From Aegilops tauschii subsp. strangulata (lineage: Eukaryota > Streptophyta > Magnoliopsida > Poales > Poaceae), in the NCBI RefSeq assembly GCF_002575655.3, contig NC_053040.3, forward strand, positions 462,134,780-462,198,779: a stretch of 64,000 nucleotides of DNA, given 5' to 3'. Numbering within the stretch: position 1 is the stretch's first letter; each line of letters begins with the position of its first letter. Position numbers and translations under genes: made by a program. The notes beneath the pieces were generated by a model. That model was not told the origin of the DNA and did not search any database. It saw nothing but the letters and a program-made list of their open reading frames with translations. Shown here piece after piece: positions 11,314 through 23,657 of this stretch.

Positions 11314-12079
11314 TACAAATTAAAATGCCAGTGACATGTACAATGGTTTCTCGTATGTTGTAAAAACCCAGCTACGGACACGCAACCTTGCTAAAAGGAT
11401 TGAGAGCTTGACTGAGGGAGGTGGGGGGAGTGAATAGGAGACTACAAAATTTTGGCTTAATTTTTAACTTTAAGAACAAGGAAGATAAATTAAGTTCTCT
11501 AGATATGCAATCTAAGATGAGAACAACCTATGACAAGCAAGCTAATACATTAGGTAAGAAATAGCAACAAGTTACCTAGCAAGCAAACACAACTGGGGGA
11601 ACGAAAAGGATTAACCACACAAGTTACAGACGCAGATGTATCTTGAAATTCACACTCTTTGGGTTATGTTTGTCTTTGTTGAAGAGGTGACAAAGCCAAA
11701 GCTCTGGAACACCACCAAGTGGATCACACTAATCTCCTTTTGAGTCACCCCCCCTCCCCCCCCACACACACACACACACTCAATGGATGAGCCTCAAATC
11801 ACCCGTGATTGGTTTTGAAGAGGACCACCGTCCTTTACAAACTTTCCGGAGTACACCACAAGGCAAGGAAGCTTCCGGGCCTTGACTCCTACTACCTAGG
11901 AGTCCCAAAAGTTCAAGAGCAACAAATGTTGGCAATGAACAAGAATAGGGATCATGAGTTTGGTTTGGTGGAAGTGTATATCACGAATTGGTTCGGTTTT
12001 TTTTTGCGCAATCGTAGACATATTAGCAAACTATATGAGTAGGACTTTTCTAGAAACAAAGCGCAAATGCAAAACTTCA

Positions 12080-12082
<3 letters not shown>

Positions 12083-12120
<38 letters not shown>

Positions 12121-12375
12121 GCACGCATGCATGCACGCACACACACACATCCCTATGAACACATGCACACATATCCTACCCTTATGAGCACCTCCGAGAG
12201 ACTAGACCTATAGATCTTGATATTGATGAAGTCGTCATAGTCACCTTGTAGTTGATGGACACGTCATACCACTGAACAAATAGCACTGGAAAGCCTAGAA
12301 TAAATCCAAGAAAATGCGACCGCCCATGCCAAGTCTACAACTTGGGCCCTGGTGGGCAGATTCCACCACACGAAA
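12083..12375 (-). mobile_element. Decayed tRNA-derived SINE with CA microsatellite, STP intron 2
   Basis: The order of motifs matches the minus-strand SINE at 23347-23657: CCCTATGA(A/G)CACA, TATCCTACCCTTATGAGCAC, CCGAGAGACT, then a weak AAGTCGTCATAG block and AATAAATCCAAGAAAATGCG. The head (about 12330-12375) is badly mutated. The 3' side lies next to a (CA)n/(CG)A microsatellite at about 12086-12150, which probably grew from the SINE's ACGCACACACG segment. Confidence 0.6.
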
Positions 12376-13217
12376 ATAATAGCCTATTATTTCTTGACCT
12401 CATGTTCTGATATTACGATGTCGATACTGATATATAGTTATTTGCATGATTGAATGAGAATTGACATGCACATATGCAGGCTATTCCTCTGTTCTTGTCA
12501 GAGATCGCACCGACTACAAATCGTGGTGGCCTCAACTCCCTATTCCAGCTAAACATCACGGTCGGCATTTTGTTCGCCAACCTCGTCAACTATGGCACTA
12601 ACAGGTACCTGCCCATCAGGCGTCTTCCATGCTATGTTTGTTTCCCTACCATATACACCATATACAGAAGTTTTGCATTTCATAAAATGAGTGTATATGC
12701 CTATAGACTTATCAGCAAATGGTTTTCGGCCTCATGCAGGATCCACCCTTGGGGATGGCGTCTTTCTTTGTCCCTCGCGGGATTCCCGGTTGTGTTGTTC
12801 ACCCTAGGTGCATTCTTCATGGTCGATACACCCAATAGCCTCATTGAGCGCGGTCGTCAAGAGGAGGGCAAAGTTGTGCTCAAGAAGATCCGCGGCACCG
12901 AAAACGTGGAGCCAGAGTTCAATGAGATCGTGGAGGCCAGTCGCATCGCCCATGACATCAAGAACCCATTTCGCAGCCTCCTACAACGCCGCAACCGTCC
13001 CCTTCTCATGATCACCATCCTCCTCCAGATGTTCCAGCAATTGACCGGTATAAACGCCATCATGTTCTACGCCCCGGTGCTGCTCACCACATTGGGATTC
13101 AAGACCGAGGCTTCATTCTACTCGGCAGTGATCACGGGGGCAGTGAACGTATTGTCAACGTTTGTATCAATGTACGTTGTAGACCGAGTGGGGAGACGGA
13201 TGTTGCTGCTGGATGCC

Positions 13218-14769
13218 TGATACGTCTCCAACGTATCTGTAATTTTTGATTGCTCCATACTATATTATATTCTATTTTGGACATTATTGAGCTTTATTAT
13301 ACACTTTTATATTATTTTTGGGACTAACCTATTAACCGGAGGCCCAGCCCAGAATTGCTGTTTTTTGCCTATTTCAGAGTCTCGCAGAAAAAGAATATCA
13401 AACGGAGTCCAAATGGAATGAAACCTTCGGGAACGTGATTTTCAGAACGAACGTGATCCAGAGGACTTGGACCCTACGTCAAGAAAGCTACCAGGAAGCC
13501 ACGAGGTAGGGGGCGCGCCCTCCACCCTCGTGGGCCCCACGTTGCTCCACCGACGTACTTCTTCCTCCTATATATACCTACGTACCCCCAAACTACCAGA
13601 TACGGATCTAAAAACCTAATTCCACCGCCGCAACCTTCTGTACCCATGAGATCCCATCTTTGGGCCTTTTTCGGAGCTCCGCCGGAGGGGGCATCGATCA
13701 CGGAGGGCTTCTACATCAACACCATAGCCTCTCCGATGATGTGTGAGTAGTTTACCTCAGACCTTCGGGTCCATAGTTATTAGCTAGATGACTTCTTCTC
13801 TCCTTTTGGATGTCAATACAATGTTCTCCCCCTCTCTTGTGGAGATCTATTCGATGTAATCTTCTTTTGCGGTGTGTTTGTTGAGACCGATGAATTGTGG
13901 GTTTATGATCCAGTTTATCTATGAACAATATTTGATTCTTCTCTGGATTCTTTTATGTATGATTGGTTATCTTTGCAAGTCTCTTCGAATTATCAGTTTG
14001 GTTTGGCCTACTAGATTGATCTTTCTTGCAATGGGAGAAGTGCTTAGCTTTGGGTTCAATCTTGCGGTGTCCTTTCCCAGTGACAGTAGGGGCAGCAAGG
14101 CACGTATTGTATTGTTGCCATCGAGGATAACAAGATGGGGTTTATATCATATTGCATGAGTTTATCCCTCTACATCATGTCATCTTGCTTAAAGCGTTAC
14201 TCTATTCTTATGAACTTACTACTCTAGATGCATGCTGGATAGCGGTCGATGTGTGGAGTAATAGTGGTAGATGCAGACAGGAGTCGGTCTACTTGTCTCG
14301 GACGTGATGCCTATATACATGATCATACCTAGATATTCTCATAACTATGCTCAATTCTATCAATTGCTCAACAGTAATTTGTTCACCCACCGTAATACTT
14401 ATGCTCTTGAGAGAAGCCACTAGTGAAACCTATGGCCCCCGGGTCTATTTTCCATCATATTAATCTTCCAACACTTAGTTATCTTTATTGCTTTCTATTT
14501 TGCTTTGCTTCTTTATCATAAAAATACCAAAAATATTATCTTATCATATCTATCAGATATCACTCTCGTAAGTGACCGTGTAGGGATTGACAACCCCTTA
14601 TCGCGTTGGTTGCGAGTTTATTTTTTTGTGTAGGTGCGAGGGACTCGTGCGTGGCTTCCTACTGAATTGATACCTTGGTTCTCAAAAACTGAGGGAAATA
14701 CTTATGCTACTTTGCTGCATCACCCTTTCCTCTTCAAGGGAAAACCAACGCAGTGCTCAAGAGGTAGCA
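13218..14769 (+). repeat. 5' LTR of the STP-exon Gypsy element
   Basis: 1,552 bp with TG...CA ends. It carries a TATA-like CCTATATATACC at about 13566-13577, so the transcript probably starts near 13600. Open frames within it (for example 13872-14159) recur in the 3' LTR and are not genes. Confidence 0.93.
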
Positions 14770-14780
14770 AGAAGGATTTC

Positions 14781-14797
14781 TGGCGCCGTTGCCGGGG
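14781..14797 (+). other. Primer-binding site (tRNA-Asp)
   Basis: TGGCGCCGTTGCCGGGG begins 11 nt after the LTR end and complements the 3' end of plant tRNA-Asp, the primer used by many Tat/Athila-clade elements. Confidence 0.88.
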
Positions 14798-14988
14798 AGT
14801 CTATGCAAAAGTCAACACACCAAGTACCCATCACAAACCCTTATCTCCCGCATTACATTATTTGCCATTTGCCTCTCGTTTTCCTCTCCCCCACTTCACC
14901 CTTGCCGTTTTATTCGCCCTCTCTTTTCCGTTCGCCTCTTTTTGTTCGCTTCTTGTTTACTCGTGTGTTGGATTGCTTGTTTGTCACG

Positions 14989-17053
14989 ATGGCTCAAGAT
15001 AATACTAAATTGTGTGACTTCACCAATAACAACAACAATGATTTTCTTAGCACTCCGATTGCTCCTCTTACCGATACCGAATCTTGTGATATCAATGCTG
15101 CTTTGATGAATCTTGTCATGAAAGATCAATTCGCCGGCCTTCCTAGAGAAGATGCCGCTACCCATCTAAATAGCTTCGTTGATTTGTGTGATATGCAAAA
15201 GAAGAAAGATGTGGACAATGATATTGTTAAATTGAAGCTATTTCCCTGTTCGCTTAGAGATCGTGCTAAAGCTTGGTTTTTGTCTTTGCCTAAAAATAGT
15301 ATTGATTCTTGGAATAAGTGCAAAGATGCCTTTATCTCTAAATATTTTCCTCCCGCTAAGATCATCTCTCTTAGAAACGATATTATGAATTTTAAGCAAC
15401 TTGATCATGAACATGTTGCACAAGCTTGGGAGAGGATGAAAGTAATGATACGTAATTGCCCTACACATGGTTTGAATTTGTGGATGATTATACAAAAAAA
15501 TTATGCCGGATTGAATTTGCTTCTAGAAATCTTTTAGATTCGGCCGCAGGAGGCACTTTTATGGAAATCACTTTAGGAGAAGCTACTAAACTCCTAGATA
15601 ATATTATGGTTAATTATTCTCAATGGCACACTGAAAGATCTACTAGTAAAAAGGTGCATGCGATAGAAGAAATTAATGTCTTGAGGGGAAAGATGGATGA
15701 ACTTATAAAATTATTTGCTAATAAAAGTGTTTCTTCTGATCCTAATGATATGCCTTTGTCTACTTTGATTGAGAATAATAATGAATCTATGGATGTGAAT
15801 AATTTTAGTAACAATGCGTATAGATGAAACTTTAATCCTAGGTCGTATCCTAGTAATTCCTCTAATAATTATGGTAATTCCTACAACAACTCTTATGGAA
15901 ATTTTAATAAGATGCCCTCTGAATTTGAGACTAGTGTTAAGGAGTTTATGAATTCGCAAAAGAATTTCAATGCCTTGCTTGAAGAAAAATTGCTTAAAGT
16001 TGATGAATTGGCTAGGAACGTTGATAGAATTTCTCTTGATGTTGATTCTTTGAAAATTAGATCTATTCCACCTAAGCATGATATCAATGAGTCTCTCAAA
16101 GCCATGAGAATTTCCATTGATGAGTGCAAAGAAAGAACCGCTAGGATGCGTGCTAAGAAAGATTGCTTTGTGAAAGCTTGTTCTTCTAATTTCTATGAAA
16201 ATAAAGATGAAGATCTAAAAGTTATTGATTGTCCCCTATTAAATCTTTGTTTTGCAATATGAATCTTGATAATGATGCGACTGAATATGATCCACCTTTA
16301 CCTAGAAGGCGTTCCAAAAATTCGGAGTCTTTAGATCTTGATGCTAAAACTGATAAAAGAGAGATTGAAGAACTTAAAACTTTAGATCTCAATGAACCCA
16401 CTATTTTGGATTTCAAGGAATTTAATTATGATAATTGCTCTTTGATAGATTGTATTTCCTTGTTGCAATCCGTGCTAAATTCTCCTCATGCTTATAGTCA
16501 AAATAAAGCTTTTACCAAACATATCGTTGATGCGTTAATGCAATCTTATGAAGAAAAACTTGAGTTGGAAGTTTCTATCCCTAGAAAACTTAAAGATGAG
16601 TGGGAACCTACTATTAAAATTAAAATTAAAGATCATGAATTCTATGCTTTGTGTGATTTAGGTGCTAGTGTTTCCACGATTCCAAAAACTTTATGTGATT
16701 TGCTAGGTTTTCGTGATTTTGATGATTGCTCTCTAAACTTGCACCTTGCGGATTCCACTATTAAGAAACCTATGGGAAGGATTAATGATGTTCTTATTGT
16801 TGCAAATAGGAATTATGTGCCCGTAGATTTTATTGTTCTTGATATAGATTGCAATCCTTCATGTCCTATTATTCTTGGTAGACATTTCCTTACAGCGATT
16901 GGTGCAATTATTGATATGAAGGAAGGAAATATTAGATTCCAATTTCCGTTAAGGAAAGGCATGGAACACTTTCCTAGAAATAAAATAAAATTACCATATG
17001 AATCTATCATGAGAGCCACTTATGGATTGCCTACCAAAGATGGCAATACCTAG
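14989..17053 (+). pseudogene. gag-protease region of the Gypsy element, frameshifted
   Basis: The ATG at 14989 opens a gag frame with an Asn-rich N-terminus and a Retrotrans_gag core (about 15130-15480: DRAKAWFLSLP, then KYFPP). The frame shifts around 15460-15490 and continues to 15827. A TGA there is followed by reading through 15912-16262 and another shift into 16229-17053. The last part is a retropepsin-like protease with CDLGASVSTIP as active-site segment (DLGAS in place of DTG/DSG, usual in Athila-like elements) and the downstream ILGRHFL motif (about 16870). Translation ends at 17053. Several breaks mean this copy makes no full Gag. Confidence 0.82.
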
Positions 17054-19866
17054 ATCTATCCTTGCTTTTATGCCTAGCTAGGGGCGTTAAACAATAGCGC
17101 TTGTTGGGAGGCAACCTAATTTTATTTTTAGTTTTTTTCTTTTTTGATTCTGTTTAGGAATAAATCTTTGATCTAGCCTCTGGTTAGATGCCTTTTTATG
17201 TTTTAATTAGTGTTTGTGCCAAGTTAAACCTATAGGATCTTCTTGGATGATAGTTATTTGATTTTGCTGAAAATTCCAGAAACTTTCTGTTCACGAAAAT
17301 AATTTTTAAAAATCACCAGAACGTGATAAAATATTGATTCCAATTTCTGCTGATCAATAAACAAATTGTCTAGGTCTTCCTATTTTGGCTGAATTTTTGG
17401 AGTTCCAGAAGTTTGCGTTAGTTACAGATTACTACAGACTGTTCTGTTTTTCGTGTGTTGTTTGCTTATTTTGATGAATCTATGGCTAGTAAAATAGTTT
17501 ATAAACCATAGAGAAGTTGGAATACAGTAGGTTTAACACCAATATAAATAAATAATGAGTTCATTACAGTACCTTGAAGTGGTGTTTTGTTTTCTTTTGC
17601 TAACGGAGCTCATGAGATTTTCTGTTAAGTTTTGTGTTGTGAAGTTTTCAAGTTTTGGGTGAAAGATTTGATGGATTATGGAACAAGGAGTGGCAAGAGC
17701 CTAAGATTGGGGATGCCCATGGCACCCCAAGATAATCTAAGGACACCAAAAAGCCAAAGCTTGGGGATGCCCTGGAAGGCATCCCCTCTTTCGTCTACTT
17801 CCATCGGTAACTTACTTGGAGCTATATTTTTATTCACCACATGATATGTGTTTTGCTTGGAGCGTCTTGTATGATTTGAGTCTTTGCTTTTTAGTTTACC
17901 ACAATCATCTTTGCTGTACACACCTTTTGAGAGAGACACACATGATTCGGAAATTATTAGAATACTCTATGTGCTTCACTTATATCTTTTGAGTTATATA
18001 GTTTTTGCTCTAGTCCTTCACTTATATCTTTTAGAGCACGGTGGTGGTTTTGTTTTATAGAAACTATTATTCTCTCATGCGTCACTTAGATTATTTTGAG
18101 AGTCTTAAACAACATGGTAATTTGCTTAAATAATCCCAATATGCTAGGTATTCAAGATTAGTAAAAACTTTCTTATAAGTGTGTTGAATACTAAGAGAAG
18201 TTTGATGCTTGATGATTGTTTTGAGATATGGAAGTAGTGATATTAAAGTTGTGCTAGTTGAGTAGTTGTGAATTTGAGAAATACTTGTGTTGAAGTTTGC
18301 AAGTTCCGTAGCATGCACGTATGGTAAACGTTATGTAACAAATTTGAAATATGAGGTGTTCTTTGAGTGTCCTCCTTATGAGTGGCGGTCGGGGACGAGC
18401 GATGGTCTTTTCCTACCAATCTATCCCCCTAGGAGCATGCGCGTAGTGCTTGGTTTTTGATGACTTGTAGATTTTTGCAATAAGTATGTGAGTTCTTTAT
18501 GACTAATGTTGAGTCCATGGATTATACGCACCCTCACCTTTCCATCATTGCTAGCCTCTTCGGTATCGTGCATTGCCCTTTCTCACATTGAGAGTTGGTG
18601 CAAACTTCGCCGGTGCATCCAAAACCCATGATATGATACGCTCTTTCACACATAAACCTCCTTATATCTTCCTCAAAACAGCCACCATACCTACCTATTA
18701 TGGCATTTCCATAGCCATTCCGAGATATATTGCCATGCAACTTTCCACCATTCCGTTCATCATGACACGTTCGTCATTGTCATATTGCTTAGCATGGTCA
18801 TGTAGTTGACATAGTATTTGTGGAAAAGTCACCATTCATAATTCTTTCATACATGTCACTCTTGGTTCATTGCATATCCCGGTACACCGCCGGAGGCATT
18901 CATATAGAGTCATACTTTGTTCTAGTATCGAGTTGTAATCATTGAGTTGTAAATAAATAGAAGTGTGATGATCATCATTTTCTAGAGCATTGTCCCAAGT
19001 GAGGAAATAAGAAAAAGGAGAAAGGCCATAAAAAAAGGAAGAAGGCCCAAAAAAATGAGAGAAAAAGAGAGAAGGGACAATGTTACTATCCTTTTTACCA
19101 CACTTGTGCTTCAAAGTAGCACCATAATCTTCATGATAGAGAGTCTCTTGTTTTGTCACTTTCATGTACTAGTGGGAATTTTTCATTATAGAACTTGGCT
19201 TGTATATTCCAACAATGGGCTTCCTTAAAGTGCCCTAGGTCTTCGTGAGCAAGCAAGTTGGATGCACACCCACTTAGTTTATTTTGTTGAGCTTTCATAT
19301 ATTTATAGCTCTAGTGCATCTGTTGCATGGCAATCCCTACTCCTTGCATTAACATCAATCGATGGGCATCTCCATAGCTCATTGATTAGCCTCGTTGATG
19401 TGAGACTTTCTCCCTTTTTGTCTTCTCCACATAACCCCCATCATTATATTCTATTCCACCCATAGTGCTATATCCATGGCTCACGCTCATATATTGCGTG
19501 AAAGTTGAAAAGGTTTGAGATTACTAAAGTATGAAACAATTGCTTGGCTTGTAATCGGGGTTGTGCATGATGAGAGCATTCTTGTGTGACAAAAATGGAG
19601 CATGACTAAACTATATGATTTTGTAGGGATGAACTTTCTTTGGCCATGTTATTTTGAGAGAACATAATTGCTTAGTTAGTATGCTTGAAGTATTATTATT
19701 TTTATGTCAATATTGAACTTTTATCTTGAATCTTTCAGATCTGAATATTCATACCACAATTAAGAAGAATTACATTGAAATCATGCCAAGTAGCATTCCA
19801 CATCAAAAATTCTGTTTTTATCATTTACCTACTCGAGGACGAGCAAGAATTAAGCTTGGGGATGCT
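17054..19866 (+). other. Non-coding 3' internal region of the Gypsy element
   Basis: 2.8 kb without coding sequence, where pol would lie in a full element. It opens with a GTTGGGAGGCAACC block. At about 17698-17790 it holds two GGGGATGCC motifs like the polypurine tract, the second in a hairpin (GGGGATGCC-CTGGA-AGGCATCCCC). CTTCACTTATATCTTTT is duplicated at about 17974-18034. The polypurine tract is at about 19852-19866. Confidence 0.7.
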
Positions 19867-21419
19867 TGATACGTCTCCAACATATCTATAATTTTTGATT
19901 GCTCCATGCTATATCATATTCTGTTTTGGAAATTATTGGTCTTTATTATACACTTTTATATTATTTTCGGGACTAACCTATTAACCGGAGGCCCAACCCA
20001 GAATTGCTGTTTTTTTGCCTATTTCAGAGTTTCGCAGAAAAAGAATATTAAACGGATTCCAAACGGAATGAAACCTTCGGGAATGTGATTTTCGGAACGA
20101 ACGTGATCCAGATGACTTGGACCCTACGTCAAGAAAGCTACCAGGAAGCCACGAGGTAGGGGGCGCGCCTACCCCCCCTGGGCGCGCCCTCCACCCTCGT
20201 GGGCCCCATGTTGCTCCTATATATACATACGTACCCCCAAACTACCAGATACGGAGCCAAAAACCTAATCCCACCGCTGCAACCTTCTGTACCCGTGAGA
20301 TCCCATTTGGGGCCTTTTCCGGAGCTTCGCCGGAGGGAGCATCGATCACGGAGGGCTTCTACATCAACACCATAGCCTCTCCGATGATGTGTGAGTAGTT
20401 TACCTCAGACCTTCGGGTCCATAGTTATTAGCTAGATGGCTTCTTCTCTCTTTTTGGATGTCAATACAATGTTCTCCCTCTCTCTTGTGGAGATCTATTC
20501 GATGTAATCTTCTTTTGCGGTGTGTTTGTTGAGACCGATGAATTGTGGGTTTATGATCCAGTTTATCTATGAACAATATTTGATTCTTCTCCGAATTCTT
20601 TTATGTATGATTGGTTATCTTTGCAAGTCTCTTCGAATTATCAGTTTGGTTTGGCCTACTAGATTAATCTTTCTTGCAATGGGAGAAGTGCTTAGCTTTG
20701 GGTTCAATCTTGCGGTGTCCTTTCCCAGTGACAGTAGGGGCAGCAAGGCACGTATTGTATTGTTGCCATCGAGGATAACAAGATGGGGTTTATATCATAT
20801 TGCATGAGTTTATCCCTCTACATCATGTCATCTTGCTTAAAGCGTTACTCTGTTCTTATGAACTTAATACTCTAGATGCATGCTGGATAGCGGTCGATGT
20901 GTGGAGTAATAGTAGTAGATGCAGGCAGGAGTCGGTCTACTTGTCTCGAACGTGATGCCTATATACATGATCATACCTAGATATTCTCATAACTATGCTC
21001 AATTCTGTCAATTGCTCAACAGTAATTTGTTCACCCACCGTAATACTTATGCTCTTGAGAGAAGCCACTAGTGAAACCTATGCCCCCCGGGTCTATTTTC
21101 CATCATATTAATCTTCCAACACTTAGTTATCTTTATTGCTTTCTATTTTACTTTGCTTCTTTATCATAAAAATACCAAAAATATTATCTTATCATATCTA
21201 TCAGATATCACTCTCGTAAGTGACCGTGTAGGGATTGACAACCCCTTATTGCATTGGTTGCGAGAATTTATTTGTTTGTGTAGGTGCGAGGGACTCGTGC
21301 GTGGCCTCCTACTGGATTGATACCTTGGTTCTCAAAAACTGAGGGAAATACTTATGCTACTTTGCTGCATCACCCTTTCCTCTTGAAGGGAAAACCAACG
21401 CAGTGCTCAAGAGGTAGCA
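19867..21419 (+). repeat. 3' LTR of the STP-exon Gypsy element
   Basis: 1,553 bp, same ends as the 5' LTR. It keeps a short GC-rich segment at about 20170-20190 that the 5' LTR lacks, and lacks a GACGTACTTCTTC-type segment found there. The host STP exon resumes at 21425 after the 5-bp target copy. Confidence 0.93.
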
Positions 21420-21938
21420 ATGTCGGCGTGCAAATGTTCCTCTCGTTAGTGGCCATGGCCGTGGTGATGAGAGCAAGGGTTACCGACCGCTCAGACCACC
21501 TCGGCCATGACTGGGCCATCATGGTCATCATCATCATCTGCAATTTTGTATCCTTCTTTGCTTGGTCATGGGGCCCACTCGGGTGGCTCAGCCCGAGCAA
21601 GACCTTCCTGCTCGAGACGCGCTCAGCGGGGCAGAGCATCAGTGTCTGCACGAACCTACTCTTCACATTCGTCTTTGCGCAGGTCTTCCTCTCGATGCTC
21701 TGCCACCTCAAGTCCTTCATATTTGTGTTTTTTCTCCGTCCGTTTTGCCATCATGTCGCTCTTCGTCCTCTTATTCCTACCCGAAACAAAGAACATTCCC
21801 ATCGAGGAGATGGCTGAAAGAGTGTGGAAACTACACTGGTTCTGGAAGCAATTTATGAATGATGGAGGTGACAACCACGTCATCAGCGAGGAGGAAACGC
21901 CATCGACGGTGTCATTATTTGATTCGTTTGTAGAATGA

Positions 21939-22983
21939 AGTAACATCAACCAGTGTAGCTTTATTTTGTAAACAAGTCAAAATCAAGATTTCGCAAATCT
22001 TGGGTCTTACCTGCAACACAAACATATCTTGGTGCTCCAGCCGTCTGCTCAGTTATGATCGATGATAGTCCATGGAGCGCAAATAGCGGGGAGTACCCCA
22101 TAGCTTCTTCATTCTCACAGAAAGAAGTACCAGAGCTTGATGTTGCAGCGAAAAGGTCACATCAATGAATCAGAGTTTGTATAGGATTGGGATCTTTATG
22201 ATTATTAGTTTTGCACTTATATATTAAAATACATTTCAAATACTGTATGGCATCATGTAACACTCAATTTCAGGAGCCCCTTAACAAAATAGGTGCTTCC
22301 ACTAGATCACAGTGTTAGATATTCTATGCCCGCGGTTAATTGTCCATTTGTCCATAACATGTTGGATATACACTCAGGTGTGTATATGAAAGTAGGTTAA
22401 CCCGACACTAATTTACTTCCACCATCCGAATTTATTAGCCTCTCTTCTATTTTAGGTCAAAATTTAACTAGCAAAATACAAGTGACATCACAAAGTTTAT
22501 ATTGTAAGATTCTTATTTGAAAGAAGTTTCCAATATATGCTACTATATTTTTACATATAACTTTTTATTAGTTAAATTTATGATCAAAATTTGACGGAAA
22601 GCTACGTAGAGGGAGTAGATTGAACCACATTTTCAAAATCACTTTTGGCTACCTCCATAAGAGAGGACAAAAGAAACTTCTGAATATATAAGCAAACTGT
22701 TTTGGCTGGTAGGTTTTTCACAGACTCATGGCATTTTCTTCAAGGACGCATAACAGTTACTGGAAAGAAAGAAATTTTGAGGCTAAAACGAGCAGAAATT
22801 GTCAATGTTTCATCTCGCGTTGCAACTACAACTGCCATAAAAATGCGGTCACATGTGATCCCCCTCCCATGGAACGGTTGTTAGTTAGTATTTTCGTATT
22901 TGTATTGCACTACGGGGAAAATAAATGAAGTCGAGTATGAGAAATACTCTGCGAAGACCAATATAACCTCGGCGAAGTGTAAG
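21939..22983. other. 3' flank of the STP gene with one Stowaway
   Basis: Probable STP 3' UTR followed by AT-rich intergenic DNA. The only recognised element is the Stowaway at 22416-22615. Short open frames at 22702-22928 show no similarity to known proteins. Confidence 0.5.
22416..22615. mobile_element. Degenerate Stowaway-like MITE, 200 bp
   Basis: Bounded by TA on both sides (22414-22415, 22616-22617). The outer ends CTTCCACCATCCG and CTACGTAGAGGGAG are degraded relatives of CTCCCTCCG. The inner arms GGTCAAAATTTAACT and AGTTAAATTTATGATC pair well. An older, larger Stowaway type than the others here. Confidence 0.65.
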
Positions 22984-23256
22984 AACCAACCTGTGATTGA
23001 GATGGTTAGGTGCACACCCACCAAGGTTTAAGTCCTAGTGTTCGTATTTGTCCTGAATTTATTTCAGAATTTCCGATGGTATGGGTTCTCGTCGACTACG
23101 AGGCGCCTACGATGACTTCGTAAAATTCGAAGATGATATGTCGGCCCAGTCTCTCGAAGGTACTCATAGGAGGTAGGATATGCGTGGGTGAGTTCATAGA
23201 GATGATTATATGCGCGTATATATGAGCGCTTACGTATGTACTGTGTTTACAAAGAA
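22984..23256 (+). mobile_element. tRNA-derived SINE, plus strand
   Basis: The head AACCAACCTGTGATTGAG is followed by a GGTTAGG segment and a Pol III B box GGTTTAAGTCC at 23025-23035. The body contains TCGTCGACTACGAGGCGCC, the AAGATGATATGTCGGC block and the 3' GCGCTTACGTATGTACTGTGT. Same family as the minus-strand copy 90 bp downstream. Known as a common Poaceae SINE group; the exact family name is not settled from sequence alone. Confidence 0.75.
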
Positions 23257-23346
23257 ATGTAAGCCGAGGCTTTTAGGTTGGCTTATTATTTTACCTGGTC
23301 CAATAGGTAAACCTAATGGAAATTGCTATGGACACCGGGTTGTGTT

Positions 23347-23657
23347 TTTTTTTTAAATACAGTACAGACGCAAGCGTTCATACATACGCGCATACACTCA
23401 TCCCTATGAGCGCACACACGAACACCCTACCCTTATGAGTATCTTTGAAAGATTGAGTCGGCATATCATTTTAAGATTTACAAAGTCATCGTAGGCGCCT
23501 CATCGTCGACGGGAACGTCTCCTCTCATTGAAAGTGCATCACCGAAAATCCTTAAATAAATTCAAAAATAATGCGAACACCAGGACTTGAATCCTGATGG
23601 GCTAGAGATACCACTGTCTCTCTAATCATCCAAATATCCAATCACAAGTTGGTTCGC
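23347..23657 (-). mobile_element. tRNA-derived SINE, minus strand
   Basis: The poly(A) tail appears as a T-run at about 23346-23356. Reading leftward on the minus strand from 23657: GCGAACCAACTTGTGATTGG head, B box GGATTCAAGTCC at 23594-23583, then the TCCCGTCGACGATGAGGCGCC body. Its tail faces that of the plus-strand SINE, making an inverted pair. The head end sits beside the start of the Pelota duplication (about 23665). Confidence 0.78.

Larger units (their letters stand above)
13218..21419 (+). mobile_element. Non-autonomous Gypsy (Athila/Tat-like) LTR retrotransposon inside STP exon 4
   Basis: Complete 8.2 kb element: LTRs 13218-14769 and 19867-21419, both starting TGATACGTCTCC and ending GTAGCA. 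The PBS TGGCGCCGTTGCCGGGG (14781-14797) is complementary to tRNA-Asp, and the polypurine tract AAGCTTGGGGATGC lies just before the 3' LTR. Target duplication: ATGCC (13213-13217) on the left, ATGTC (21420-21424) on the right, one transition apart. The internal region codes only for gag and an aspartic protease; no reverse transcriptase, RNase H or integrase is visible in 17054-19866, so it must have moved using a relative's enzymes. By eye the LTRs differ at about 50 of 1,530 positions (about 3%), mostly transitions, plus a few indels. It lies in the same direction as the host gene. Confidence 0.93.
9978..21938 (+). pseudogene. STP-type monosaccharide/H+ symporter gene split by a retrotransposon
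   Basis: Four exons: 9978-10119, 10195-10514, 12480-12604 and 12740-13217, with exon 4 resuming at 21425 and ending at 21938. All introns are GT-AG and phases agree (1, 0, 2). Removing the insertion and one extra base gives 525 codons, the usual STP length. Family marks are GYDIGVSGGVTSM in the first loop, LGRRATMRIAG, PLFLSEIAP, NRIHPWGWRLSL, QQLTGINAIMFYAP, DRVGRRMLLL and the C-terminal PETKNIPIEEM: a 12-helix MFS sugar porter that imports hexoses with protons across the plasma membrane. Two lesions destroy it: an 8.2 kb Gypsy element between codons 355 and 356, and a six-T run (21728-21733) one base too long, shifting frame before the last helix. Intron 2 (10515-12479) is long and repeat-filled. 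A truncated 355-codon product is conceivable but lacks helices 8-12. Confidence 0.9.

Noticed and set aside
13872..14159. 95-codon frame repeated at 20520-20807
   Set aside because: Lies in both LTR copies of the Gypsy element; not a gene.
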